Part shown: positions 43,001 to 52,000 of the stretch, in pieces
Layout of the letters: each line of letters begins with the position of its first letter
How positions within the stretch are numbered: the first letter of the stretch is position 1
DNA from: Monocercomonoides exilis
Lineage: Eukaryota; Preaxostyla; Oxymonadida; Polymastigidae
Assembly: GCA_001643675.2 (NCBI GenBank)
Contig: LSRY02000015.1
Coordinates: 1,256,001 to 1,320,000, forward strand
Direction: 5' to 3'
DNA length: 64,000 bases
Notes under the pieces: model-generated
The model's database searches: none
Told to the model about the DNA's origin: nothing
What the model saw: only the letters and a program-made list of their open reading frames with translations
Program-made: the position numbers and the translations under genes

Positions 43001-46000
43001 CTCCACACCCATCTCCACTCACCTTCGTCATCCCCGTGATGCTCGTGCTCTCCACCCGAACACTCCCACCCCCTCCACACCACACAGCACTGCTGCTGCA
43101 CTTTCCAACAGCCTCCACTCTGCTGTTCTGCATCACCAAGCTCCCCATCTCCCTCACTGCAAATATCCCCTCCTGTGTGCTGCTCCTTGTCCCACTCACC
43201 ACTGTTCCATCAACGAGACCGCTTGTCCCGCTTCCACGCACACTCAGCAGCCACCCTCCCCCAAACACAACACCACTTGCACTGAACCGCGTCATGTTCA
43301 CCTTTCCACCAACCACCACACAGAAGCTGTATCCAACAGCCACTCCTGCCCTCTCGCTCACCACTCCGCAGTCATGCAGCACAAGCTCCTTTTCTGTGCA
43401 GCACACAAACGATTGGCTCCCTGAAAGACTCTCGCAAAGACCGAATGTGATGTTGGTGAATCGCGTCGAGATCCTCGTCTCCACCAGCCCACATTCCAGT
43501 GCTGCTCCACCCCCAGCCACTCTGATCTGCGTTCCCTTGCTCTTCACAGACACCTCATACCCATACCCCTCAAACACCATCCCTCCCTCAAACTCATACG
43601 GCTGCTCCAGCTGCATCCGCCGCACTGACGATCTGAAATGTGTCGCCTTTGCATACTCCATTGTCGAGCACGGTGCCACTCCAAATCCACACATCACATG
43701 ATCCACCCCTGCCCTGCCGCTCACAACCACAGTCGTCGGAAACGTCCGCCAGAACAGAACAATCGGCACTGCTGCTCCTATCTCCCTCGCCTCAAACCCC
43801 ATCACCTCCTCCAGATTCTCCTCATCCACTGCAAACCCAAACCTCTCCTTTTCACACATTCCCCTGAGTTCTGCTCCCACCACAAACACATTCTTCCCAT
43901 GCACCCCTTCATTCTCCCACATCTTCACCATCGCAAACATAAAATCTCTTCCCCCTCCTGCACAGTCGATCATCATCCCTCCCCCAATCCCTCTTTCTTT
44001 TTCCCTCTTCTCTGCTCGGCACTTCCCAAACTCAGTCGTGGTTGTCTTTGCACTCGAGTTCCCAACCATCACACTCCCGCCTGGCTGCAACTTCACCATC
44101 AATCCCCCTCCATTTCCATCTCTGCACACACACCCAACCAGCTTCCATTCCGTCACCTCCAGGCATTCTCCATCCCCAACCCTCACATCCATCACTGACC
44201 CATTCCCTTCATCGCGCACAACCCTGCCAAACTCTGTTCGCACAAACTCCACATTCCCAGCAGACCCACACACAACCATCGCAGTGCTCCTCAGCTCAAT
44301 GTTCACAAACAAGCAGTCTGCAAACTTCGCCACCCCATCGCTCACTTCCACAAACCCCACCTGAAACGGGTTTGCCTGCGCTTCTGCCTCGCTTTGAAAC
44401 ACACACTCCTTCGCCTCCACAACTCCCTTCCCAGTCATCTTCACCACACTCGATCCTGCCGATGAGCTCGAGTTGTGAATCACACTGAACTTGCCCATCC
44501 TCAATTCTCCACTTGTCACTTCAAACAGCCCAGACCCTGCTGTCACTCTCTCAGATATCACTTTCGAGTTGTCTCTTCGATCCCCATCAAACACCATCGT
44601 GCATTCCCCAACATTCACACTCATTTCTCGGTATTCTCCCTCCACCACTGTTATCTTCCGCCTCTCTCTCACACTCAACGCATGCTTCACTGTTTTGAAC
44701 GGTCTTGTGCGATCACCCCACCCAACTGTGTCTTCTCCTCTTCTCCAGCTCACATACAACTCTGCAAACGAATCACTCGCTGTTGGTGGATTTGGCAGCC
44801 ATTCGGTTTTGTTCACTTCCCCATCCGTGGCTCGGAGATTGGCACTTGTCGAATAACAGTATTTAACATCTTCATCTTTGATAATTCCAATCCAAATATC
44901 ATGAGTCGAAATGTCAGCTCCAGCATTTTCCACATTCAACGAATTACCACTGAAAAATAGGAAGGTAATGCATGCACCAATCGGAGTTCCATTATTCCAA
45001 CAAAAACTCAAAGCACCATAGTTATTGGCACAGCAATTACTAATTGTGCAATCGCTTATTGTTGCATTTCCATAACCTGACCAATAATTGAGCCCTCCTG
45101 CATTGATCGAAGCATTTCCATTCTTCATGATGCAAGATGACACTGTTCCACTTTTATGCTCACAAATACAAAGCAAACTGTAATATTGCGCAGAGCAATT
45201 TAAAAAGTTGCAGCATTTAACTTTATAATTTCTTGAACCTCTAATATAAATTCCTCCACAAACATAAGAGCAATTTGAATTTGTCACATTTGTGTCAAAA
45301 ATAGCGGAGTTCATTATATTTCCAATCATTACACTTCCTCCATGATATGTATAATTTTGATTCTCATTTCCACTAAAGCATTCATTGAACCAGCACCGCA
45401 ATAATTCGCATGTTGTTGACTCACCAAAAATAGCTAAAGCACCACCGCTGTCTGTTGGCGATGTGCATTTGAAAAAACAATCAGTCATTTTTATGTCTCC
45501 TTCTGCGAAGACTTTTCTTTCATTGAATGTCTGATTTTTCTCTTCGACTGCACTGTTGGCACAGCCCACATATGATGTATTTTTGCAGCTGAACGAAATC
45601 TTCGATGGTGCCACCACTGTTCCGTAATATGGCTGGAAGCAGTCCACAAAATAACTGCCTGACACTTCACATGTCTCTGCGAAAAGCTTCAGTTCTTCCT
45701 GTTTTCCATTTTCTGCTCTTCCTCTTGTGATGTTCTTGAAGTTGCATTCCATCACACTGATTCCCAACGATCCACCACACAAAAGTGAAGACTCTTTCAT
45801 TCCAATTATCGCATCAACAAAACCAGATTCTCTCAAAACAAACTCCAAATACTCGTTTCCTTCAATCAGCGGTGCCTTCAGGCAACCAAAATCTCTTGTT
45901 GGTATCATTGAAACATTTTCCATAATTGCCTTCCCGCTTCCAACTCCAAATGGCTTTTTGCTCAGATCCATCCCTCCAATTTCACAAGCAAAAAGCTCTA

Positions 46001-46346
46001 TCAGGGATCTATCGTTCGCTTTCAGAGCGAAGGCATTCTTCGAGCATTCAATCTTCATTCCTTCAAAGTGCACACTCGAATTCTTCACCACAAAAATACC
46101 CTTTTCTTCGCTCGGCGAGGCGACTTTCGCAACCTTCAGCATTTCATCCTTCACAATATCTCTCATAAATGTGTTTCTGATTTTTTCATTCGCAAATGCA
46201 GAAGCAAATGCTGAACCGCTCGTATTCGTCTTTCCTTCGTTTTCGTAGAAATCAGTTATTGACCGATTATCAAACCCATCTCTTCCTTTCCCTTCTGTGT
46301 GCGAGACAATTGCAATCACAAAGATGGCAATGCAAAAAATTGTCAT
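34032..46346 (-). CDS. Giant multi-module beta-helix receptor-like protein with C-terminal pseudokinase
   Basis: One exon, 4,104 residues from ATG 46346-46344 (signal peptide core TIFCIAIFVIAIVS). The ectodomain repeats a 310-400-residue beta-helix module. Module starts carry a V.VS..G.D...CG....PC.T signature, near residues 531 (a Trp/Gly-rich variant), 870, 1268 (VYVSESGTDTTACGF), 1670 (VYVGGESGVDYPLCGY), 2066, 2429, 2739 (VHVSWSGHDVKRCG) and 3138. A shared juxtamembrane domain ends KGGLLLPCNLSLKV. The span is WTFIIAVIFIVLFLIVLVIS (about 3,660). The intracellular end resembles a protein kinase C-lobe: LRWKAPELLNG (APE), SFSIGMMLWECLTLQIPFG, and SRPTLVELKREF. I find no ATP-loop, VAIK Lys, HRD or DFG, so it is a pseudokinase at best. 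It looks like a surface receptor; ligand and partners unknown. Stop is TAG at 34034-34032. Confidence 0.85.
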   Translation of the reverse strand: MTIFCIAIFVIAIVSHTEGKGRDGFDNRSITDFYENEGKTNTSGSAFASAFANEKIRNTFMRDIVKDEMLKVAKVASPSEEKGIFVVKNSSVHFEGMKIECSKNAFALKANDRSLIELFACEIGGMDLSKKPFGVGSGKAIMENVSMIPTRDFGCLKAPLIEGNEYLEFVLRESGFVDAIIGMKESSLLCGGSLGISVMECNFKNITRGRAENGKQEELKLFAETCEVSGSYFVDCFQPYYGTVVAPSKISFSCKNTSYVGCANSAVEEKNQTFNERKVFAEGDIKMTDCFFKCTSPTDSGGALAIFGESTTCELLRCWFNECFSGNENQNYTYHGGSVMIGNIMNSAIFDTNVTNSNCSYVCGGIYIRGSRNYKVKCCNFLNCSAQYYSLLCICEHKSGTVSSCIMKNGNASINAGGLNYWSGYGNATISDCTISNCCANNYGALSFCWNNGTPIGACITFLFFSGNSLNVENAGADISTHDIWIGIIKDEDVKYCYSTSANLRATDGEVNKTEWLPNPPTASDSFAELYVSWRRGEDTVGWGDRTRPFKTVKHALSVRERRKITVVEGEYREMSVNVGECTMVFDGDRRDNSKVISERVTAGSGLFEVTSGELRMGKFSVIHNSSSSAGSSVVKMTGKGVVEAKECVFQSEAEAQANPFQVGFVEVSDGVAKFADCLFVNIELRSTAMVVCGSAGNVEFVRTEFGRVVRDEGNGSVMDVRVGDGECLEVTEWKLVGCVCRDGNGGGLMVKLQPGGSVMVGNSSAKTTTTEFGKCRAEKREKERGIGGGMMIDCAGGGRDFMFAMVKMWENEGVHGKNVFVVGAELRGMCEKERFGFAVDEENLEEVMGFEAREIGAAVPIVLFWRTFPTTVVVSGRAGVDHVMCGFGVAPCSTMEYAKATHFRSSVRRMQLEQPYEFEGGMVFEGYGYEVSVKSKGTQIRVAGGGAALECGLVETRISTRFTNITFGLCESLSGSQSFVCCTEKELVLHDCGVVSERAGVAVGYSFCVVVGGKVNMTRFSASGVVFGGGWLLSVRGSGTSGLVDGTVVSGTRSSTQEGIFAVREMGSLVMQNSRVEAVGKCSSSAVWCGGGGSVRVESTSITGMTKVSGDGCGVHVERQAGKTNEVVIFNCTLRNCGVEMEKRGGGGVYGEVGETSQMSLEQCTFAGCAAPVMGKKGKGGGVYLVLESVGSEFVIKQPVFEDNRAEHGRNVFVMSPSLRESIVLERLPFFEAVGEEFDENEMEGVEEEEQSVVIPLGYYLLAPPVAVYVSESGTDTTACGFRSYMCRSVGYSLGRIVGKLKVVEVVSGVSVDEDLVLDSVDGYVVRGSVKGVGMKMVGDGSGGSGMVEVLGVVKMRQLEFVLEETLNGMKEGVFLIGFVTASGLFEECKAVCDENVDHCEFGLFVVERGSLTVVEMEICSVVFSSFGGVVVGSGGCAEVRGMKASMVGGEGAKGMFECLEKGELKMRNCSVSGWSSTGCGVVGDRHGKLVEVKNSSFSGVAIEGGDGGVVSMAVGDGEVAVVSEVKIEGSKTRRGNGGGMWVEVSGSGSLSVGSTETEAKTAMGMCEAEKGDGEGGYGGGMYLECVNGGSEFSVFGVRFEEGEKKNHGVSGGDNVYVMGGDLVKLVRREKMDLEMPGEEGRLGEFEGYDVERSMTVPLAVFVGEWMAPVYVGGESGVDYPLCGYEWYPCSTIGFAGEVRSVQGKADVVLQESFVFLERMVLAGEGEMEIHGGEGKREIIVEKDGREAGDGLIEVKMGVEVSRVVFCVPSRFECERKSLFVCKEKELAVRKCGMKMRVSGEKCMYSFVVVIGGKVNLEKLSVEYVEFEGKGMMEFDGEGACGVIEGMELEGVKTVGASGLVVGRKAEEVVIGNSSVVGGEQEDSSVAVVEEKCSLKMRNVSVRQMKRRMGNGGMMVWKVGNGKVVDMKNCTLTEGSTGRGIRGGGCYVEVFAGGTLLCQESTVSWCLAPSESGFGGGMYVWFRSVEMKYGMKDMGFSENSASAGRDVFVVCAEPRVVLNVQYWSGTTREEEDEEARKRLWVVDGEPAVDVSQSIFVYLYPSLNEVVFVEAGGRSDDMCGFSETPCDTVERGFGRMGETKFVLQVKSEATLNGSINRHGKSLTIRGSNTKGVMNVGRMGHVEVVEGGEQASLVLSKLLVKLPAESENEEFVAMSVGVVMIVDCEFDGEESEGGSGSSVASVWVGNVKGGEMQIERVTVRGIEFCGGGIVRVGDGRVELGFVTVEDVKTNGEGMIDGENGSEMEMSGITMERCEMVMGSGVVVKRGKRCRVENNSMFTGCVSEEGDGGGLKCEVAEGGVVVIENSTFEGCEARGSEGKGGGMYMSVVGESREDCFAVKGCAFERNRAGEGADMFVVCEDLNATILPKRFEMELVGEDGVSKVELRGRDNGRFARESIDLLLFLVKFSGDEVHVSEGSGMDVLGCGKEEIACGTLWCGIGHLKEESGQEGQKVVVSDRCVVSDCFVFERGTMICGPEAEEAKQAKMQVESELKSDGCEAVMWSGERLSVRMFVISLPQVFGSGQSMVLGTEGGVVNVSNVGFEWRESGVVGHRIVSTLKGMLNVQNCSVRGASFEKVPFAVHSSVVVESLEADGIASEGSRAGGVMEIELSGEEKAVLRSTNARGCKCSVSEGRGGFVHVNGSEARSASLLTLRGVVFEGNEAWKGKNVYLECADLNGSVNEETFVFEFGEMEKDSNLFVGSDGIHKDTDLFRFLVGYENWMVHVSWSGHDVKRCGSEADPCHTFWKGMGQMEAGQGKRKMVIGEKSEIRDEYKVRDFEVVSFGGSDEKRAKSEMVFGMGAGGKGGHLEGEGNLELSYLTMSAMAGFVNKEGSLVTSRSGMLMMKDCKLSWDGDRDSVMEVSFVQAVRGQMVLEDVRADSVSVGRSMIVASHEVSVQVRGMRVSSCNISSGSVIEVVASSASTISRADLGVKSGVRRQQKERNSEERGLVVNGSEFEFVKGAGDGSRVVSYLDWMGKGVELVDCVFTGCEGAGNEKGGAIFVEVGADGWYELRECRVEKCGCSTEKGRGGGMYVRTDGAGKLGMLIAPKKFEANTAFAGRDVFVECDNLRRQINETHFRMSFDEDVFVRQNAILGIDRSEQSREPMDLLDLILVYHADTIIVSSAEGRNGEDKRQCGVVEQPCLSVGYGLTHVSHKVESRLIVDGKSVVDREMEFEEVSVLSRGRAAAEVAVAGQIEGERRRVVECRGAVEMRLLAFQFAEVMKEGHCVLFGCSEGSVSLEGCEFSPVEGADASAVHLTLIEASGAEVYISDVKVAKLEVECVCEVEGVGVSGNVVFERLKVEEVKVGRRAMGLSWQVGGRQEGMGSCEVLLCSLGNVSFGDEEGRIAEIDVGGCLVEVFNSSFVNEWKGKRQGELALFGHCTDMKIVSCLFCGGKGSEENGCEEEEKVLFGLSEVCKWNGSVVELEGSAGVMRDTRVEKSGAGGLLVDGGKVRVEKGEFVENKVHIAGYESVRRNVRCSGGGEVDLRSLKGGDGAKENSSLWILEEGCSLLGIAAERASPLFIPELEEVEMKEEGENMHLVAKGGLLLPCNLSLKVIFRRGDEEATEGYEFDEEGFVWEKEAHARIPLVKVTEADEEIEISCFVKFGSATAPSYTRSVVLKNRSEPKVNGDDKIVEGKKERKSSWTFIIAVIFIVLFLIVLVISVVLAVRWKKIKNEAEDLREIVNDNIKKDPKAFEMVTMEMSPEEQWRRAENEAEKKNEERMKKRIYDTNLQHSESSEHLLSESESTEYILGKDSDKIPQWMLEKDEEEEIRKRTPSPSISSTSTTDSDSTFVRGEDLCPTTSSMSNLVDAMACSSPHEKLIVDLRDSLFMLLHGRNKTKEMAIGTLKERERTAAQILFWVANGALHSFDEMENPLQSLNNLSPHIVLFSEHMVICIVMRSDLLSDDDSDSSSISSSTVVTSASGNDDDESDSLPSSAFEDEDSFKKECLRWKAPELLNGKKKHATKESVSFSIGMMLWECLTLQIPFGDYEAETAGEKIKNGERPNMGVIETSSFGETTKACVTLQAKSRPTLVELKREFFGHFPAEMVVVTASDAIDDENVSDVGRGSDIGSSSFSDTSFL

Positions 46347-46892
46347 TCCCCAATCTTTCTTCAAAATGATAAATACAATAAATATCACAAAAAAAAAGGA
46401 AAGATAAATAAATTCTCAAATGGGTTTGATCATGCCTTTTTGTGTTTCTCGTCGATTTCATTGATTTCTGTCTTTCGTTCCATTCCATTTGCATTTTCAT
46501 ATCTATGATATTCCAATGTTCAGTTGGAAAGAAATTGTTTCTTTGCAATATTCTTTTATTTTCATAATTCTAATTGATCTTAAAAATTCGTTTTTGATGT
46601 TGTTTATTGAATCTTCATAAGTTTTGGCACACTGCTTCTTAAATGTGCAAGCTTTTATTTGTTTTTTCAATTGGTTGTTACTGTGAGTGATTGCTATTTA
46701 AAATAGAATTGAATTATAAAAAGACTAAGATTTTTTAAATCGAGTCGCAAAAACATAAGATTTTTAAAAATAATTATTACAAAAGAAAAGAAAAGAATAA
46801 ACTGAAAATGTCTCCCAACAAGGCCATGAATGTGGAAATAAAAATTTTTTATAACTATGAAAGCAATAATGTGTGAATGGTATTGATCAAAA
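46347..46892. other. Divergent intergenic region
   Basis: About 550 bp of AT-rich DNA between the start codons of the giant beta-helix gene (-) and BUD23 (+). It should contain both promoters. I see no further coding frame that is more than AT-rich noise, and no repeat. Confidence 0.5.
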
Positions 46893-47863
46893 ATGTCGAG
46901 GCCAGAAAACATTGCCCCTCCAGAAATAGTTTATTTATTAATTTTTGTAAGATGTAAAAATATAATTTAAAATGATTTTCATGATGAAACTGTAGTTTTA
47001 TGGTGAAGAAGAAGCAACAAAATACACAAGAAAGTTTATCTATTCTTTTGGCTGTATCTTTTGATTCACTTATTTGTTTATTTTCCATTTAGTACAAGAA
47101 TAATCCATATTCAGAGAAAGATTGCTCTGCGGGCACTTGAACTTCTGGCGCTCCCTCCAAAAATGCCTGCTCTAATTCTTGATGTTGGCTGCGGTTCGGG
47201 GCTAAGTGGGGAAGTTCTTGACGAGCTTCCGCATGTGCACTGGGTTGGAATCGACATTTCTTCACATATGCTTGGTGTGCTTAAGAATTTTGCAAATTAT
47301 ATTTTTTGGTATTTTCAAAATTTTTTTGAACAGCAATTGCTAAAGAGCGCGAAACAGGCGGAGACTTTGCTAGATCTGACATTGGTGAAGGAGTGCCATT
47401 TAAGCCAGGATCTTTTGATGGCATTATTAGCATTTCAACGATTCAGTGGCTTTTCAATGCAGATTTCAAGGATGCAAATCCTCGTCGACGGCTGAAAATG
47501 TTTTTCCAAACTCTTAATCACTGCCTCGTAAAGGGAGGAAGGTTTTTGATAATTTGAACACTTTTAATATGTTACCCGATTTTTTTTTTCTCTTTTTCTT
47601 TCTTTCTTTCTTTTCTTTTTTTCTTTTCTTTTCTTTTTTTTTCTTTTTTTTTTTTTTTTGCAATTGTAATTCAAGGGCTGTACTTCAATTTTATCCTGCA
47701 TCACATGAGCAAGTTCGAGACCTCCACCAAGCGGCAATTTCTGCTGGATTTGGAGGAGGAATGCTTTGTGATTATCCCAATTCTACACGTCAAAAAAAGT
47801 TTGAAACATATTTATTGTATTCAGTTTCAATTTTTATTTTCATTTAATTTTTATTTCTTTCTT

Positions 47864-47900
<37 letters not shown>

Positions 47901-48732
47901 ATTTTCCACAATTTTCTTGTAACACTTCCTTTATCCAACCTTGATGTTTATGCCGTGGCTGCCTGTTTCCGTTCAGATGGTATTTTGTGCTATTTTCTGG
48001 AACAGCCAAATACGACTTCAAAATGCCAGAGGCGTTGATGGACGGTGCATCGGATTCTGATTCAGAGGAAGATGAAGAAGATGAAGAAGATGACGACGAA
48101 GAAGAAGACGATGACGATGATGATGAAAGCGATGGATCTTCTGAAAAGTGGGAAGAAGATGACATTGCGAGCCTGGGGAAGAAAAAAAGCAGGAGAAGTC
48201 ACAGCGATGCTCCATCATCGGTGCAGTTCGAGTGGAAGCGGTTTGATCAGTGATTTAGATGATTTCTGGAAATGAATTTATCTTCATGTTTATTTTTTTA
48301 TCTTAATCTTTCTCTTACTTCTTACTCTTTCTCTTTTTATATCTCTTTTTCTCTTTCTCTTGTTTATCAATTTTTTTTTTAATTCAATATCTTCTTTGAT
48401 TTAGTGAAACATTTAGTGGTAGAGATAAACGAAACAAGAGAATAAGCTCGAGAGAAAAAGTGAAGAAGCGGAAAGAAAGACAGCGTAGAATGGTATGCAA
48501 GCTTCCTATTTGCAGCCTAAGAAATGGCTGAGGAGTGTCTTAAATTTTATGTATCAACCATCAATCACAATAATCTTTTTCCTTTGACTCCACTTATTTA
48601 TTTTATTTTATTTTTTTAATGCATTCTTTTTCTTGCATTTTCTTTCTATCTTTCTGTTATATGTGTGTTTTTTAGGGAAAGAAAACGCGCCCTGACACCA
48701 AATATACTGGGCGCCGTCGAACACATTGGTGA
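46893..48732 (+). CDS. BUD23: BUD23/WBSCR22 18S rRNA (guanine-N7) methyltransferase
   Basis: Methylates a guanine of 18S rRNA during small-subunit maturation, with Trm112 as partner. Eight exons keep frame: 46893-46928, 46996-47033, 47093-47274, 47334-47541, 47676-47798, 47977-48249, 48405-48492, 48676-48732 (334 residues). The start MSRPENIAPPEI followed by FYGEEEATKYTRNTR matches yeast Bud23 closely. The SAM site is LILDVGCGSGLSG (about 52-64), followed by WVGIDISSHML, PFKPGSFDGIISISTIQWL and FGGGMLCDYPNS. The C-terminal basic domain reads REKVKKRKERQRRMGKKTRP then DTKYTGRRRTHW, then TGA. Exon 6 adds an Asp/Glu-rich stretch (about 48048-48170) not found in human or yeast proteins, which explains the longer length (281 in human). 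The second exon is only 38 bp, easily missed by gene callers. Confidence 0.95.
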
Positions 48733-49023
48733 TAAAAATGTTAGGCACAAAAAATTTTCACTTCATTTTCACTTCGCAACGAAAAAACCAATAAAAAAAG
48801 GAGAAGCTCGAATGTATATATATATAATTAATAAAAACAATACCTCAAACACATTAATCCGCAATGATAATTCAGCTGTTGCTGAAACATTCTTGCAAAA
48901 TCACAAATAGTTTTTGCAGAAATACTCTTTACCAACAAAATAAAAAAAATCAAAATCAAAATCAAAAAATAAAAATGTTCATTCAACAAATGATGAAATG
49001 AATCTTCAGCAGGAATGCCCAGA

Positions 49024-52000
49024 TCAGGTCTTTCCGTCTTTTTTCTCGTCAAAGTCTAGCACCGACATATCAACGCCTTCAATCGCAGCCACAATCGCCA
49101 GCACTCTTCTGTCCCCCAGCATCGCCTTGTGGCCGGCGCCTCTGACCTCAAAGAACGCGTCACACTGCAATCCGCTCCTCACTGCAGACACACAAGGGAC
49201 TGTCCCATCTCCATCCACATCGCTCCACACACAGCCACCCAGGCTCATATCTCCATGTACTGTCTGGCCAATGGCAGATGAGTAGGTAGCTTCTGTTGGT
49301 GAGCATGAGTGCGACGGTGAAGAAGAAGAGGAGGAGGAATAAGAGGAAGAAGAATAAGAGGAAGAGGAATAAGAGGAAGAGGAAGAATAGGAAGAAGAAT
49401 AAGAAGAAGAAGACCATTTGTCTTCTTCAGTTCCACCTGGAAAGAGTTTTTCCTCTTCTGCCACAAGATGCCACTTTGTGGGCAAGCCAGATCCATAAAT
49501 GGTTATGAATTCACATCCAACCCATTCATCATCGTCCTCAGTTCTCGTTATCGTTCTCGAATAAGACCTTTCACGTTCTCTGCCGAATCTCTCCCTTTGC
49601 GACGCATTCATCGCAAATCTTCTCCTCTTGTTCCTCCACTCCCCGCCTCCAATCACCCCTGCCCTCACCGGCTTGTCCCTCACCGACAGCACATGCTTCC
49701 ACATGTCAGACACATTCGGCCTCCTCCACACAGCTTTCTTAGCTCTGCGCGCAAGAAGGACTTGCATGGAAAAGAACCGATCAGACGAATGCGAATAGCT
49801 CGGAGAGCTTCCACTCACTCTGGATGACGCTAGCTGATTCGGAGGAGTCAGCTCGCTTCCGGAAATAAGGTTGGCGTCGTGATAGGTCTGCTTCACAATA
49901 TACTCTGCCACGGATTGTGTGATGTCCAATGCAGCGGTTGCTGCAGTTGCTATTGGGGACGAACGAGAGGGAGAAGAAGAAGAAAAGCGATTTTGGATAC
50001 AAGATTTTGGCTTAGACAAAACAACAGCGAGTAGTTGAGGCAGCCACGACGCAATCTTCTGTTCGCGCAAGGACGAAGAAGTCTGAACAGAAAGAGCATA
50101 GCTTGTGGGCTCATACAAATTGGCAGTTGTGATTTCGCGTGCTAACTCTGAAACATCGTCAATGAATTTTGAATACCCTGAGCGAGTTATGCTGGTTTGT
50201 TCTCCCTTTCCAAAGCCATCGCCTGCTGTTGAATCATACAAGTTATATGAAGGTGTTCTGGTTTGTGGATATAAAGAAGCAACATAGTTGTTAATGGAGA
50301 AAGGGTTGCGATCATGTTTGTTATAAAGAAGATGAAATTTCTCGAGATGAGAAGTGAATGGGATGTGGGTCTTTGCAAACAAAGCTAATTGCAAAAGAGT
50401 CGAAAGTGGTGAAGAAGAAGAAGAATCAAAATCGCAAGAATCTGTGTCTTTTGCTTTTGATCCACCTCGAATTAGAAGCATATGATCAATTCGATAAAAC
50501 TTGTGCCGATGGCAGAAATTCGAAGGGATGCATGAAATAACTGAAGAGTTAGCATTTTTAACAGAAGAATCAAACGTGTCGATTCTTTCGCTTCGAAACG
50601 GGAAACAGAAATCGCCAGCAGCAAAAGAAGAAAGAATGTCTGAAGCAGTCAAATGAGTCTCCCCTGACAGCTTGCCGCTTTCGTGCTGGGAGGAATGGAA
50701 GATGTGCTGCTTGATCGAGCTGGAGGGCAATGCAGTGGCTGGGCGCAGAAAGAAAGAAAGAGGGCACGGGGTGAAGGAAGGAGCACACAGAAGCATTGCC
50801 TGGTTAGACAGCGAGTCGTACAGAGAAGAAGGGAACTGTGCAGAATCGGAAATGGATGGGCTGAAGTCGTCGGATGAAACAGAGGAAGAGGACGGAGTGG
50901 TTGAAAGAGAACTCAATGCGATTGATCTTACTAACATTTGGTACAAATCTGTATGCTCTGACTCTCTTTGCTCCCCCAACAGAAACGAAAGATGGTTTCG
51001 GCAGAAGGAAGGAGAAAAACGCGGAGGTGTGACTGTGCCAGGATACCAGCTGGGATCCTTCGACTGAAACACATCTGAAACATTTGGTTTTCGCCACGAA
51101 TCAGAAGAACTAAAACCCGATGAGTATGAGTATGATGAAGGATATGCTGAGTCATATGGACGGAAAGACAAACTCGAGCTTCCTCGAGATGCGCTTGACG
51201 TGCTACCACGCTCACTTTCTTCGTTTTCTATGTCCAGATCAAATGAAATCCAAGATGAATCCACAATGCCTTTATCCTCATCTGATGAATGAGAAGTCGA
51301 TTCTCTCTCATCTCTTTCTCCATACGTTCTTTCGTATCTTCCACTGTGTTCATACGAATCGCTTCTTTGATGTGTGTTGTGAGTGCATTTTGCTTTCTTA
51401 GAAACCCAAACACCGCAATCGCATTGATAAAATATCATCTCCGACTTTTCTCTTTCTCGTTTATCGCTTTGATTCAGAGCATGATGACTAACTTCTCTTT
51501 CTCTCTCTCTCTCTCTTTCTCTTTCTCTTTCTCTTTCTCTTTCTCTTTCTCTTTCTCTTTCTCTCTCTTGACGCTCCGCCCACAATTCGCCAAAGTGAAA
51601 GCTACCGCTACTGCTATCAGAGTCACTTGATGAGGAATCATCATCCCTTTTAAGCACTTTCTTCATCACACGTGTCACTTTACGCATGTTTGACTGAGGA
51701 GAACTTAGCAAAACCTCTCCGATTAGCTGGATCGGTTTTAATATCTTTCCAATATCAGAGTTTGCAAAGGGATCTTTCTCTTTCTCTCTCTCTCTCCTTT
51801 CTTTTCTTCTCAATCTCAAATCTCTTCGATGCTGTTTCTTTTGTTCTCTTTCGCTTGCACTCTGCAACGCTCCCTTTGGCCAGATCACGTCTCTGTTCGC
51901 TTTCCTGTTGGCAAAGCTCTGGAGACGCAAATGTCTCAATTCCCACTCTTCATCGCTCGCATCGCCGTCACTTTCAGATTCATCAGAGGAGCTGTTATCA

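Noticed and set aside
35014-44960. Long + strand open frames of several hundred codons, rich in Pro/Ser/His/Thr, opposite the giant beta-helix gene.
   Set aside because: They are antisense shadows produced by the G-rich codon bias of the minus-strand gene. They lack domains, cross several frames, and the minus frame is open for 4,104 codons with recognisable modules.
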